Of a stretch of DNA of 64,000 bases, positions 22,101 to 35,176 are shown one piece after another. A program made the position numbers and the translations under genes. Location: the NCBI RefSeq assembly GCF_921293095.1, contig NC_060254.1, forward strand, positions 55,412,069 to 55,476,068, read 5' to 3'. Under the pieces are notes generated by a model. The model was not told the origin of the DNA, did not search any database, and worked only from the letters and a program-made list of their open reading frames with translations. This DNA comes from Ischnura elegans (Eukaryota; Arthropoda; Insecta; Odonata; Coenagrionidae). Every line of letters begins with the position of its first letter. Position 1 is the stretch's first letter.

Positions 22101-25100
22101 CATTTTTTTCCCGAACGTTCCGGACAGATGACGAAGATTCTCGTCATTTAGGCGTGTCAGCCTTAACAATTTTAAAGCATACCATATGTATTCCTTAGTA
22201 CGTTTTCAGTTGTTGTTCGTTATTCATAATGAATTGATGCATCATAACATTTGATTGGTTCGGTTGGATTGCCATCCGTACGCAACGTATTAATGGACTT
22301 CTTATTGGTGCTTTCTGAAATTGTTTCTCTTGTGGTCTATGTTAGACTGCAAATAGTGCTTCTGTGGGCAAATGTGGGAACTATGAGTGACATAGCTCAG
22401 CTACCGGCTAATATCTCATGAAACATTTCGTGCTTGAGGTGAATATGTACATGCTGTTAGTGGATTTCAAGAATTTTATGAATATGAATTCGAGATTTGA
22501 TTCAAATCCCTGATATGTTCGAATTTGGATTCGAATTCAAGACAATTGTGGGTACTGTGCACCCCTTATTTTTATTGAAAATATTGCCAAATTATGGTTG
22601 CTGCTTGACTCCGAACGCTCAACTGTTACATGGTTCCCACTCAACCGCGAAAACCTTAAAACCGTGAATAAGCCGTGAATTTCGTCTAAGGTGAAAAAAC
22701 CTGGAAATAGCCGTGAAATTCGTTGTAAAACCTTAAAAAAAACCTCTCAAACTTGATTTTAGATCTACGATTGACGGATCAAAATAAAAATTGGTCAGTC
22801 ACTCGCAGATACTGCCCACGCATCGATCTGCACACGTATATTCGAAGCTTAAATATTGGTCCGTGTCTCATGACGACGCACAGACCTTACGGCTGTGATT
22901 GGACGACCTTTAACCAAAGCGATCATTAACCCTGGCGAGAAATCAGACACCTCTTCACTTCCCTTTCACCCTCCATTTTCTCACTCACAACCTCACTCAC
23001 AGCCGGCCCTAAATTTTGCTAACGATAGGCGACGTCATAAGAGCACTTTCATTGCTGTGTTTTGCATTCTCAATATTTATCGCATTTGCTATATTTTTAG
23101 TTAACGTGCGGCCAGTGATTTTTATGAGATCAATATTTCTTCCTAAAATGGCTTATCAAACAGACCGTGAATTTGACGCAATTTAGAATGTGAAAACCTG
23201 GAAAAACCGTGAATTTTATAATTTTGTTAGAGTGGGATCCCTGTGTTAGTGCTGCAAGCACGCACTGGTAATGTGTTGTTCATCATCCCCGCTCTCCTTT
23301 GCACGCACGCTTACTCTCAAAAGGGGATCTCGGGAGGAGATGGCAAGTGCGGCCGTTGGAGGTCAAGGGGTAATGTCTCCCACGAGCCAGATGCCACCTG
23401 GTGGCGGCCCCCCCGCATATCAGCAGGGGGGCATGCAAGGAGACATGCAGCATTCCACCCTCATGGAGGACCCGGACGTGTGGAGGCCAACATAGAGGAG
23501 TTGCAGCGCAAACGCAAAGGGAGAGAGGTGTGAGGACGTGGGGAGAGAGACCTCCTCCCGTTGTCTTGTATCTGCTAGCATTGCGTCTTGTTGCATTGTG
23601 ATGTGAATGGAATGTAGTTACGCACCCTCAATAGTGTATTACTTATTTCATCGCTCTTCCTCCTTCTCATTGTTTCTTGTTTTTGATTCTTTAATTTCAT
23701 ATATGTACTGTATTTACCCAGAAGATCATTATAATATAATATATGTCAAGTATAAACCTATCTTTGCACAGCTATCTTACATACAAATGATTGTTTGGTC
23801 TGCAATGGAATGTAAGTCATAATATGGATTCTGTATGACATTAGCCATAAGAAATTGCTTGTTTCCAATGGGGGACATAAACTGTGGGAAGAAATATACT
23901 AAAATCATGATGCAGACATAAAAGGTTGGGTTCTATATTTTCAATTTTTTTACCTGATCAAGCAACTTGAGGCAAGCACTTTTGATTTTACCTGCTGGAT
24001 GTGTTGATATTTTTCTGAAATTTAGGTGCTAGTTAACCCTCTTGAGACAATGGAGTTCTCTCATTAGCATGACTGGTGACTGAGCGCCAAGATACTCTTC
24101 GGTCCCCTCTGTACAGTGAATTTTTATAGGGCATTAGTTAAGAAGGGTCTTGTGGGTAGTCACACACTCTCAGCACCAACCTTTTCAATCCTTCTTAGCA
24201 GGGACTCCACATTATCTCGGACTCGGAGGGTAGTTGGGTGCCCTCTTTTCCGTGTTTATAACCCAACCAGCGGCATTGGTTCGTGGTCAACCTATGATTT
24301 GATTATGTGAATTAGCTGAATGGATAATAGGGTGGTTTTACTATTATTTTTTTACTGCCAAAATCGAAAGATTATTACTCCTGGAGTACATATTTCACGC
24401 TTTAGATTTTTATATGATGATATCTATTTTCCCCGATTGAATGAAAAGTGAAAATTTTCAAGCGAGCGAAAACACGATGGCTAAGTATGAATGCTGGGAA
24501 AAGCCTGTGTGATGTCTGGCCGCTGCTGTGTGAGGCCACCTGGGTGCGAGGCTATGAACGCCGCTACAATGCAGGCTGCTTTCTGCTAAGCATGGCGGTA
24601 GCGTAGAGCAGGGGCGCCGACTTATTAAAAATATTGGGGGGGCCCATATCGGAGGTCTTGCCCCGGGAAGAAGTTAAATTCAAAGTGTGTCGCAGCACCG
24701 AAACACTACCATGATTCACATGTGCACCACTTGATTCAGTTAACCTGCTTAACCATATAATTATTTGTTTCAACACATATTGTTGAATTTATTTTAAAAG
24801 GTAATTATCGTCAAACATGGGAAATAAAAATAACAAATATATTTATGTGATTTCACATAGCATAATATAACTTAATTATTTTCTTGAATTATTGAGGGGG
24901 CTCCGCCCCCCCAAACGAATCTTTGAGGGGGCTCGGGCCCCCTCAGGCCCCATGGAGTCGGCGCCACTGGCGTAGAGTACCAAGCTAGTAAGTAGCGCTT
25001 GGCTTAAATAAGGATTATTATTACCCTATCAATCGAAGGAAACTTTCTGACCTTAGGCAGTTTTAATAGGTGATTATTAAGAGAGCTCTTTGCCTCTTGC

Positions 25101-28100
25101 TTGCATTGGTAATCTCACACGATGTAAAACTCCTATCTACTCGTTTAGCATCTAGGTCCCTGCGACATCACGTGGAGTGGCATCGCATGGGCACCAATCT
25201 GTCCTTTTTCAAATGAGGTTAAAATAGGTCATTAACATTCGTCTAAACTGAGATTACTAAAACCAAATAATTTGTATATTATGAAAACCCTAATGATGGG
25301 CAACGAATCGCAATCATTGCCTTTCGTTTTCTTTGATGATGGAAACTACCCTATTGATGCTTGCACGTAAATTGCGGACTTCGAATTGAATTCTTCCTTT
25401 TTTGTGAGCATTGTCAAAATTTGAACAAAGGTCTACTGTTAATATTAATGGATTTAATGCATCAACAACTTGTTGTCCATGATATATTATTTTCAGTATA
25501 AACACCAACAGTCCATGTTGGTGTTTATTCTGAAATTGGCCAGGATTTTGTCTTATGCATGTTATGTTTGTCATTTATTAAATTTCCCTGTCATTAATTA
25601 CCTTTCCCTTGTAATCTTGTCTTAAAGTTGTTGAGAGTTGTGAATCAATGAAAATGTGCATGTGAATAACTGGAATATCTATTCTATTTCATCTTCATTA
25701 TGGAGTGCATATGAGAATGTCTAAGTAATGGAATGCTGATATTTCATCTATTAAATTTCACCCTGAGATCTGGGAATTTTTTAGGGAAATTCAAGCATTT
25801 GTTGTTATAGTTTTCCATTTCTCAAGTCCATGCATGTTCGTGTATTATTTTGAAATTATAATTTTGCTTTTTCTGATGTTTAGGTGTTTTTACACAATCT
25901 ATCCGACAATATTGTCCACAGATCATCATATTGTTCATCAGCCAGTGCATTCCTAATAATTCATGCATTTGCAGCTAACATATCGTTGTGAGGAAGCATC
26001 AGATTGCATTTACAGTCAATTATCAAATTTTGACTGCAATCTTTGGTTACAATGGTTATTTAATTCATCATGTCTTATATTAAATAACTGGCATGTTGAA
26101 TAATTGTTCTAATACTTCCTTTGTTCAATCTATAGTTTTATAGAGCATGAAATGTTTTTTTTAACTCCATCATGTATCCGAAGTATGATAGTTATCTAAA
26201 TTTTAGGAATAAACTGTGGTCTCATTATGTTGTAAGGTTTTTTTGCAGACTTATTTCTGTAGTGCATGTTGCATTTGTATGTTTGTAAGCCATGCATAGT
26301 AACACTTTTTATATCTCTGCTTGGGCTTTTATTTATGCTAATTTTCAAGTAAATATTCCAATTTCTGGATGAAGTTGTTGTAATATGTGGATTTATTCCA
26401 TGCTCTCTGAAGTCCCAGGTTTGTATAAGTGTTTTGTTTCAATTTATGCTTAATTCTTGAGAATACTCGGTACTATTTTAGCCAGCCTTGCTAACATTTA
26501 ATGAATTTTTCTCTTGTCTTTATGGCAGTGGTATAATTTCTAAGGTACCTACTTTTTGCCTGACTATATTATCAAGGGTGTTATTATTTTCCAGGCTAGT
26601 CTCCTGCATGTTGACAGTGAATGTTTTTCATCTCAATGGATGATGTCTTACTGAATTTTTATCTCCTATTCATGTTGCTCTGTTATGGTCAAATGCATTT
26701 AAATTAAACTCAGTGCTGGTTTGTCTACACAATAAGAGTATAAATGTGCTAATGAACCCTCTTGACCTATTTAATTCAATAACTCTGGAGACAATATTAC
26801 CCCTTAGAACCCAGCATTTTAAAATTATTTTGTGATGATTTTAATGTAAATTGAGTATCAGAAATAAATTAAGATATTACTAACTTTAAATTTAAAAATA
26901 CTTAAATGGGTAGTTAAAACTGATTTTGGTGAGTTGATCACAATTACTCAAGATCAATGGTTGTAAAATCATTTTTCCACTCTTTGTTTAGCTTGCTATT
27001 TTTCATTTCAAGAAAGTGGTTTTTAAATTGAGTTGGATTATTCCATTCATTATTACCATGTGTATCGCCATTTTGCACTATTGCCTCTGTGATACACAAT
27101 TTTTGTAAGGGGTAACATATTGTGCAAAATGATGCCTCTAGTTGTGGTGTTAACCTTTAAAATGCGGGAATGTTTTTATACATTTTGCAAGCTTACTGCT
27201 GCATTTACCCAGAAAATTTATTGCTTCCTGGAAAATTTGCACTTGGGCACTTTCTCTCTCTATAGGGATTGCTAAGGGGCTTAAACTCTACCAGACCAGT
27301 CCTTGTGGCAGGGGGTGCCTCCTGCATATCTTCTGCTTAGGCTGGCAGCTAAAATCATCAATTCCCGCAGCCCAAGGGATATATTAAAGGGATTAAAATG
27401 ATATTTGCTCATTTGATGCAATTTTAATCTGTCCATATATGTTAACTTTTCCTCAGCAATGGACATTAATTTTGCCTAAGGCTAAATCACATATATGTAT
27501 TTGAAAAGGATCTTGCAATAACCATATTTAGGTTCTCTTTGCTCACACGTCATCATAACCTGATTCAATAGACTTTCATTTGTTCAAAAGAGAATTTATT
27601 TGTTGAAAAGACTTCAAAGATGTGTATTCAGTGGTGTCATCTATGTCTGAGTGAGAAATACTTTCATGAATTTGACTTCTTTGGAATGATGATAAGGATA
27701 CGACATCTCCACCTCATTCATGAAAAGCTTGAGTCTTTCCTGTCTCATGGCTTCTGCGAATTCATCTTGGGTTTTTTACAAGGTCAGATGGTCCATATTG
27801 GCCAATTTTTCCGTAAAGTTAGTAAGCTACTAAGAAAAAAAACTCGCGAAGCATTTGTCAGCATCGAAGAGCTGACTTGACTTATAATCTGAGAAGAAAT
27901 CACCCCTTCCATTTTCATAATCATATCTACCTATCTCCATCTAGTTCGGTAATCTTTCCTTCCTCTCTTTGTTTTTATGCTAGCATTGCATTTTGTGAGG
28001 AGGGTGTTCTCTTTCTCGTAATTTCATCCCTCTGTACTAATTAATGTTGTTGCATTTCCGTGCACAGAGCGGATGCCATGGAGATGAGGAGTAATGCAGC

Positions 28101-28269
28101 CAGCCAGCTGGGCACAGACGCATCCATGCCGTCTTCATCACAGGAGTCATACAACCCGCCACCTTCATTCCAGTCTGGGGGAACCAAACTGACCCTCGTG
28201 GACCACGCCCAAGCGGTTGACATGACTGTCCCCCCTTCCCGCAGCTTCCCCTATGACGCCGGCGTTTGA
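19113..28269 (+). CDS. fwe: Flower (calcium channel flower homolog), spliced
   Basis: Flower is a small multipass membrane protein of synaptic vesicles and the plasma membrane, linked to endocytosis and, in flies, to cell competition. Coding exons are 19113-19115 (only ATG, donor GTTAGT directly after it), 19240-19360, 19448-19529, 19627-19752 and 19841-19948, then 23324-23495 or 28068-28269. All junctions are GT-AG and phases agree. The protein starts [11 protein letters not shown], has [12 protein letters not shown] before membrane segments at about residues 34-56, 60-82 and 108-140, and contains VVEAPCCC with Glu79 matching fly Glu78, the residue tied to calcium permeation. DRKPYFYRA and [20 protein letters not shown] are strongly family-like. 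Lengths are 203 or 213 residues, usual for the family. TCAG near 19087 may mark the start of transcription. Upstream 18,314-19,080 has no other feature. Confidence 0.93.
21534..21718. mobile_element. Near-perfect palindrome, family E, in flower intron 5
   Basis: GTTTTAAAAATAAC at the left end is mirrored exactly at the right. The roughly 90-base arms differ at only a few sites around an AT-rich centre, and include GTACAACGCG, CGACCGTTAGGTCATTATCA and GATGGCARTATTCCACAGG. Confidence 0.75.
22066..22293. mobile_element. piggyBac-type MITE (TTAA target)
   Basis: TTAA at 22066-22069 and 22290-22293 enclose 220 bp whose ends, CACATTGCGTACGGATGG and CCATCCGTACGCAACGTA, are inverted repeats. GATTCTCGTCATTT-like units occur inside as a short direct repeat. 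It lies in flower intron 5. Confidence 0.75.
23324..23495 (+). CDS. fwe: flower alternative terminal exon, proximal (tail A)
   Basis: The acceptor AG at 23322-23323 follows a pyrimidine-rich stretch. Joined to exon 5 in phase 2 it completes Lys147, then reads [15 protein letters not shown], a Pro/Gly/Gln-rich stretch with GGGPPAYQQ, and ends DPDVWRPT before TAG, for a 203-residue isoform. The R-E-E-M-A-S-A-A start parallels the [11 protein letters not shown] start of the other tail. The PPAY sequence is a PPxY (WW-domain ligand) motif absent from tail B. I did not find a decisive poly(A) signal just downstream. Confidence 0.85.
24330..25351. mobile_element. 1.02-kb TA-flanked element nested in the TTAA-type element
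   Basis: TA at 24328-24329 and 25352-25353. Ends GGGTGGTTTTACT and its approximate mirror GGAAACTACCC. The uninterrupted copy at 868-876 shows the empty site. TA flanks suggest Tc1/mariner-type insertion. It contains the hAT MITE at 24609. Confidence 0.6.
24609..24969 (-). mobile_element. hAT MITE, family B copy 1
   Basis: Ends CAGGGGCGCCGACT and AGTCGGCGCCACTG, with perfect 8-bp duplication GCGTAGAG (24601-24608, 24970-24977). Related in opposite orientation to 37405-37666. Confidence 0.85.
28068..28269 (+). CDS. fwe: flower alternative terminal exon, distal (tail B)
   Basis: The acceptor AG at 28066-28067 (TTCCGTGCACAG) joins exon 5 in phase 2. The tail reads [17 protein letters not shown], a Ser/Pro-rich part with [13 protein letters not shown], then [18 protein letters not shown] and a C-terminal FPYDAGV before TGA, giving 213 residues. 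Its start resembles the A-x-x-D-M-R-A-A-A start of the common fly tail, so it is probably the ubiquitous-type tail. Hydrophilic throughout and hence cytoplasmic. Confidence 0.88.
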
Positions 28270-31200
28270 CCCAAGTCATGTCAGCTCGGTGGCTCACTCC
28301 ACCCATTCCAAATTCTCCAGTGGCATGGCTCGCTCTACCCTAACCTGTCTGTCGTCGATTGCACCGCATTGTCTGTTTTGGCACTCCCCACCCTCCTGAT
28401 ATCCCCCTCCTCCCGGCAACGTCTCCCCTCTCCTTCCCCACAACAATTACAATGGCAGCTCACCTTTTATACATGTCTGACCCATTTGGAATTGAGCGTT
28501 GATATGATTTTACTTATACTGCTTAATTTGCTGGGCTGTGTTATTTGTCCAAAGCCTAAGTCACCATTTTCATTTTATACCAAGGTCTTTATTCCCTCTT
28601 CCTCTGAAGATATTTATCAGTTAACTGGAAATGCAATCATAGTTTCTGTGATGGAAAGGTAATTTTTCAATGTCTTTTTTTTTAATTGTTGCTGTTATAC
28701 AGATAACTTCATATCAATATGATTGACAGAGCCTTGCTATAGTATATATTTCCACTGTTGTAAATATTGCTTTTGAGCCAATTTTGTGTTGGCATAAGTA
28801 TGTTATACATGTAATTTTAACCAGAAGACTTAAACCAGTATGTGTGTGTGTGGTTTGAATTTGTGAATTAGAGGTGTATATTTGTTCTTGGGCGATGATT
28901 TCTGTATAGAGTTCACATGAGACTGTAAAGATAATGTTTATGTTATATATATATCAGCATGGGTTCTAGGCTGACTGACCAAGATAGAAGACATGTTTTA
29001 TGATTTGCAAGATGCCAATATGATGTGCTTGTTATGTGTAGCAGGGCGTGTTTCATTACCAGTTATGTATGAGGCGTGCTTTAGAAACCCACTTGCAAAC
29101 TAGTCCATGGACTGTGTTAATGATTTTCATTATGAATCCTAGTGGGAAGGTAATTTCTAACGTTTCTTTCTACTTTTGTTGGGGATAAGGTGAAATGGCT
29201 GAAGCCGACTCGGCAGAACTTCTTTCTAAGGTTGATGATGAGAGAGTAATGTTACATATTGTGTTGATAAAAGTCGATCCTCCTTTGCATGAAGGATTAC
29301 AATTGTACTTTACATAGGTTGACTGATGACTTTGAACTGCTTCTCATTAGTTATATTTTCATTTTCTTATTCTTTTTTTTCTTGCTTCAAATAATTATTC
29401 GTATCTTTAAAGATCCCCCTGGGCTGTGAAGATGACCGTCTAACCCTCCAGGGCATGCATGAATAAATTGCATTTTGGAGCAATGTTAAAACATTCAATT
29501 TGGCTATCTCCAGTCATTTTCAGTGAGCATAGATGCACACATTTATGTACTTAATCAATTGATATTTGTAAGTTTGCTTCCTGGGTGGTGAGAAATGCGA
29601 AGAAAAGAGAATACAGTCATCCGTGGCAAAATTCCTTGTGTTAAGTTTGCTTCAATTTGCCCTGAGAGTGTGCAAACCTTGTTTTCATCTGCTATGTGCA
29701 TAATCATATCCCTCGTTTCTGTACATTAGTTTTTACAGCAATCCATATCTCATCCTTTCTTATCATTTTCCAAACCATAAATTTTGCCTATTATTGCTGC
29801 TGCCACATGTCTGCCCTACATTTTTGTTGGCTCAGACTAAAGGACTTAAATGTCAGGAACGTCTACCATCCTTTCAAGACTATATTGCATATCCTTTAAA
29901 GTACCACTGCTGTCCAGTCAATGCCTGTAATAGGTGAATATTTTAGCTGCAAGGTACTGATTTTTGTGTTCTTGCTAAAACTTAGTCATGCAAATCTAAT
30001 TCTTTTGTACCTTTTAAATGCCATTTGTCTCATTTTTTTGTGCTACTGTTCCGATGCTGTGGATATTGTCCTCAAACCTAGAAATTTTTGAGGCCATCAA
30101 AATATTTGATTTTATTTTGTACCCTAAATTTTCCTCATATCCAAGTTCTCCCGCTCAAGTTGTTCACTTATTTCATGTTTTTTTTGCAATTCCATTGAGG
30201 TATTGCATGTTATTTGGTTGTATTTTCCCTGAATTTCTAAATACATATATAAGAGGCTGTCAGAGAAATGGTGAAGTATAATGTGAGAAAATCATCCTGC
30301 ACTAAAGAATTGTTTTAGCGAAGTTTCAAACTTTTCTCACTATGAATGGAATTAACTTTGTGCATGCAAGATAGGGGACGAAGGGGGGCTGAAGATTGCC
30401 CTACTCAGCTATTTCATTGTATCCCTTTTGTAATTGCTTCTTTCTTGTATATCAGTTTAATTTCTGAGCTTGTATGAATTAATGTTTGCAATGAGGAAAA
30501 CTCATTATGGCATGCGTCATGATATATTTATGATTTTATTCCAGTTGTGCAGGGCTAATTTTATGTATTTATATATTATTTTTGCATTCATTTGCATTGT
30601 CTGTGAGAGAATGTGTTGGAAAAACTGAACTCCTTGAAAGTCATCTTGTTTAACTGAAAATTTTGTGGCAAGTAAATTCAATCTTATACCACTCATTTTC
30701 CAGTATACGTAATTGGAAGTTCTCCATTTTCAACCATTCCTCCCTCATTCCAAATGGCCTTCAAAACACTCCAACATTCCTGATCTCATTCTACATGCAT
30801 GTGTCCACCATGGCCAATTTGCTTTGCGCATTTTGCGCGAATTGGGCTCGTGGTTCTTGTTTCAACTATTTTGTGGTGCACAGGTGCCTGTTGTTGAATC
30901 TGTCTGTAGTACTTCCCTAACTGAGTTTATATAAGAGTGTAAACAAGCCTATGTAAGAAAATACACACACAATGTACAATTGAACTCACAGTTATAAATT
31001 AATATATTTTATATTGTACGTATGTATATATACATATATCATATGGTTTACCAATTTCGACTTGTGTGTGAGAAGAGGTGAAAATCATGGGGAACCCCAC
31101 GGTTCAGATTTAAATTTGTGGTAGTGCTGGGTGTAAGATGTTAATTGCATTTTCTCCACCTGTCTGTCAATTTGAGTACGCCCTCTGACGCAGTATAGTT

Positions 31201-33420
31201 GGTTGGGCATTTAGTTGACTCACGTGTGGGCCAATTTAACTTGTAGTGAAAGAAATGTGTCGTGTCACGGGACAAGTTAGGTGTTCCGCATTTGCTGTGT
31301 TCAGAAAGAGGTATTTGTAGTAGCTATGTACCGAGAACAGCACTCTTTTAACTGTTGTACCTCAGGATGTCTTAGGCATTGTACATTCTATAATCTTCCC
31401 TTTGCATCCCTTTGGGGAAATAGAATTGACTTCCTGGTAGTCATGGGTCGATGTCAATTATTGTAACGGATTCCAATTTCCTTCGTTTCGATTCTGACCC
31501 AATTAGCTCCAAAAAAAATATACGCTATGGAGTGCCGATTATCTGATTTTTTTCTATTTGTTTGATCATCCTCTCATGCTAATCTACCTATTGCCCATAA
31601 CCCTTTCTCTTCTTGTCTACTATTTCTACTCCCCTGCGTCATGGCTCACCTAGACATTGGCCCAGTTTTAACCCCATAATTACCACATTGTGTCTGATAT
31701 TAAGTTTTTGACTTCACATGGCTCTTAGGAAAGATTTAGCTTCATTTTTCCCCTCTCAAAAGATTTTTCTGCAAATGTATTTCCTTGAAATGTGTGCAAA
31801 AAATATGAGATTCAGATTGGTCAAAACTGCCGCGAACTTAATGGTGATTATCAGGCTTGTTTTATCAGTGCGGGTGTTTCCCTTCAAAGGGCCTAGTAAT
31901 TAATAATGGGTGCTCTAATATATCAGTTGTCTGTCCTGATGCATCCGTTCTCTTCAGTCCCCAACTGTGAATATGCTGTAAAGGAATTGGCTTGTTCATC
32001 AATTTTATTTTTATGCTGATTGGGATGAAGTTTGAGGCCCGTATTTTTTTATCTCTACTCTCCCATTTTTCATTCATCAACTACTATTCATGCTATTTGC
32101 TTAAAAAAATCACTGGCATGACTCTGTTGCAGAAAAATTAATAATGTCACTTGCTTATTGGTTCATTGGTGCGCTCTAGGAGGGATTCTCCCTCAATGAG
32201 TGGATAAACCAGAACTGTGATGTCATCAACTTGTTATAAGTAGGTGGTGACTTTCCCTTTTTTTCATTTTTTAGGTAATATAGAATGGGTTAGTGATATT
32301 TTTTGTTGCAACCTATCTTTCCCTTCCATCCTCTGCATTCTTTTAATTGATTGAAATTTAGGGTCTTATTCGATGAACTCATTGGTTGGATAAATGAAAT
32401 AATATGAAAAATATTTCGTAGGAATAGGTGAGATGGTCATTAAATTTTTTTGATAAAGGACAAAATTCCTAGGTAATTAATCATGAGTATGTTATCAGTT
32501 TTCTTTCGATCCTAAATTACTTAAGATATTGGGCACTCTACTGATTTTTGGAAAGAGATCATGTATCCGAGTCATTATTTGTAATGATTATGCGACGCCA
32601 GAGTGAGAATTATCACTGAGCTTTTCTATCCATGAAGGAATTGGAATCTTTTTTTTTTCCTTGTGTTGGCCTTGATTTCGATCCCAGGTATATCAAGTTG
32701 AGGAATCGAGTCGACCCGTTGAATATCCCTTGAGACGCTGATATTTACCGTGTTAATCGTGTTGCATGAAGAATCCCCTAATCGGTGTCCTGGTTGTCTT
32801 CTTTGAAGGTGGAACAATTGATGTTAGCACTCTCATTATGGGGCCATCAGTCGAGACTGCCCGTCGAGTTTTACATTTGATTGTGTGTGTGTGAGTGAGT
32901 GTAAATATAGTTTCACTGGATTGCATTCTTCATTTGTCAATATCCCTATTTATTTATTCCTTTGGAATTGATTGGACAGATAGCAGATGTTTTCCCACAA
33001 GTATTTTGTGATACTCCAGTTTGTTAATTTCTAGGGCAAATCATGAAAAGTGTATTTAAAATTATGTACATGGAGGGTTAGTTTGTGTAGGTTTATGTCA
33101 GTCACAATGTTTCAATGAAATTAGTTTTGTGTACTTCTTGAAACCTGAAGAAATGTCATGTTGGTTATGTAAATATTTTACTGTGGAATGAGTTTGAAGC
33201 CAACTATAATATGATATGAGTAAAAATATTAAATTTAATGAAGGCTATTTTTTTTCTTATTCTGCGAGTGACGCTTAGTCAATATTTTTAGATCAAGGGT
33301 AGAACTCCTATTAAGGCATATTGCTGTGATTAGTGGTGTCTGTGATGAACTGAAAATTGGTATATACGTATTCAATGTACGGTCACTTTCAAAAGTTTTA
33401 GGACAAAGTTTGTGGGACCG
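28270..33420. other. Long AT-rich non-coding region, perhaps flower 3' UTR in part
   Basis: No recognisable ORF and strikingly few of the repeats seen elsewhere. AATAAA occurs at 29462-29467, among other places, but none can be called the poly(A) site. A long 3' UTR followed by intergenic DNA would explain it. Confidence 0.4.
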
Positions 33421-34110
33421 CTTCTGCTCTCAAAAAAATTTAGTTTTCTTACTCCTTTTGCAGTCCTTGATTACTTTCTGCAAATTTTTTCGTTTGTGCA
33501 TGAATGTGTATGAGCTTAAAAGCAGAATTAACTTCATTATAACTAATTTAACATTCTTTTTTGATTTCTGTTGGAATTAATGATTATTCCATATGCATTT
33601 ACTATGTACATGCCCAGGTTTTCACTGTTGGCTTGTATTTTACGTATTATATGGCCATCACTGTAATGAACTGTGGTGGCCTAGTGGGCAATAGGTGCTG
33701 CTGAGAACATGATTGTAGAGATAGGATCCCTATTGCCTGATAGTTTGATTCAATAATTTTCTTTTCAGCTTGTTCAACCATTTTTATTCCCAGACGGCAC
33801 AGAATCCTCCGTATCTAATTCATATGCAGATAGTATCCATTGACGAAAAGCGACGGAGCGGTAGTCAATGGATACTATCTGCATACGAATTAGATACGGA
33901 GGATTCTGTGCCGTCTGGGTTTAAATGAAGTTAATCATTAAATCCTACAGAAATAAAAAAGTGATAAAATTGTAATAATGAAGTAACTTCTCCCTTCGAG
34001 CTCATACATATATCGTATGAGATACAAGCTCCATCAAAATATTTGTGGTGAGTAACCAAGTGCTGCAAAAGGAGTAAGAGAAATAAAATTTTCTTGAGAG
34101 GCAGAAGTGA
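33421..34110. repeat. Inverted duplication with a hairpin at its centre
   Basis: 33421-33590 and 33922-34110 align as reverse complements (CTTCTGCTCTCAA, TTCTTACTCCTTTTGCAG and TTTCTGT...AATGATTA occur mirrored). Between them 33789-33844 and 33864-33919 form a 56-bp palindrome with one mismatch and a 19-base loop, starting CCCAGACGGCACAGAATCCT. Confidence 0.7.
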
Positions 34111-35176
34111 TGTCACATTTTAAAATACTTCAATTTTAAATTAATACATTATCCTATAACATTCTGAAGTGATTATGCATAATAAACCTATTCCTCTTTG
34201 TGTCTGTAGTGTGGTTTAATGCCTTAAGATTTTCTTTTATATTAGGCCTTCGTATCCATGTTAATCTGAAGTTTGAAGCGTTCAGTTTTATGTCAAATGT
34301 TTGCAGAACTAGAATCCTTTATTTAAGACTGATTTCGTTTAAAATAATAGCTAACTCAGTCACTCGACCCTAAGGTTTGGTTGGGTTTAGCCTAGTAGGT
34401 GTGGAAAATCTACTCAATTTTCTTCTCTCAATAACTTGTTTACTCTCCGTCGTAACTTCTTACATATTCAGTATTGATCACTAATGCTTCACAACCACAA
34501 GCATGTGATAAACTCTTAACAAACCTAATTTTTGTACGAGCTCCATTCTCACCAATCAAAAAATTGTGACACAGGGAATATGTGATGGATAAAGTGTCCA
34601 ATATATTTTTCCTTATATTTATAATATCCAAAGTTGTTGCAGGTTAGAGAAAAGTAAGGGGAGTACGTAAATCAGGGAATATGATCTGCACTCAGTGAAA
34701 ATTAGTCAAGACATGCCAATTGAAAAAACCACCTGTTGCTGGCTCTGGGCTTGCATAAGATAACAAGAAAGGTGGAGCTTTGTGGACTTAAAATTTGCCT
34801 TGTAAAATTTGGGTACAGAAAGTTTCTTCTTTTACTTAATTAGCATAGTTAATTAAATTACTGTTTTCTTTTTGTTAATTGTACACAAATATGTTTTAAA
34901 AAGATTTTAAAAAACATTTCAAGTATTTTATATTCTATTTACTTTATAGAGCTGGAAGCAAAGGATAATTTTTATCCCCCCTTTCAAGTGATAGCTCCAC
35001 TGACAGCTCCATTAATGGTGGGAAAATGACTTTCACACAGTCATTTTCTGCGATGGCTTCAGGAATGGGAATCCCATCCCTTTTTTCAACACTAGGCACA
35101 TTCCTTTTTCGGTTGCTGACACCATATTTTAGCCAATCGGATTGCATGGGAGCTGGTCAGTAATAATCGCCTCTTA
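34111..35176. other. No feature seen
   Basis: AT-rich DNA with chance ORFs only. Confidence 0.35.

Larger units (their letters stand above)
24033..25450 (+). mobile_element. Second copy of the TTAA-type element, interrupted
   Basis: Behind TTAA (24033-24036) it starts CCCTCTTGAGAC and aligns with 599-1010: the GGGCATTAGTTAAGAAGGGT block, ACATTATCTCGGACTC, CAGCGGCATTGGTTCG and, after a gap, TTGCACGTAAATTGCGGA with GAGCATTGTCAAA. The gap is the 1.0-kb insertion at 24330-25351. The right half with palindromes is missing. The following 25,451-28,067 has no gene or clear repeat, apart from the exon at 28068. Confidence 0.65.

Noticed and set aside
27620-27880. 86-codon ORF within the flower intron
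   Set aside because: No domain, no acceptor in phase with exon 5, and the frame is not family-like.
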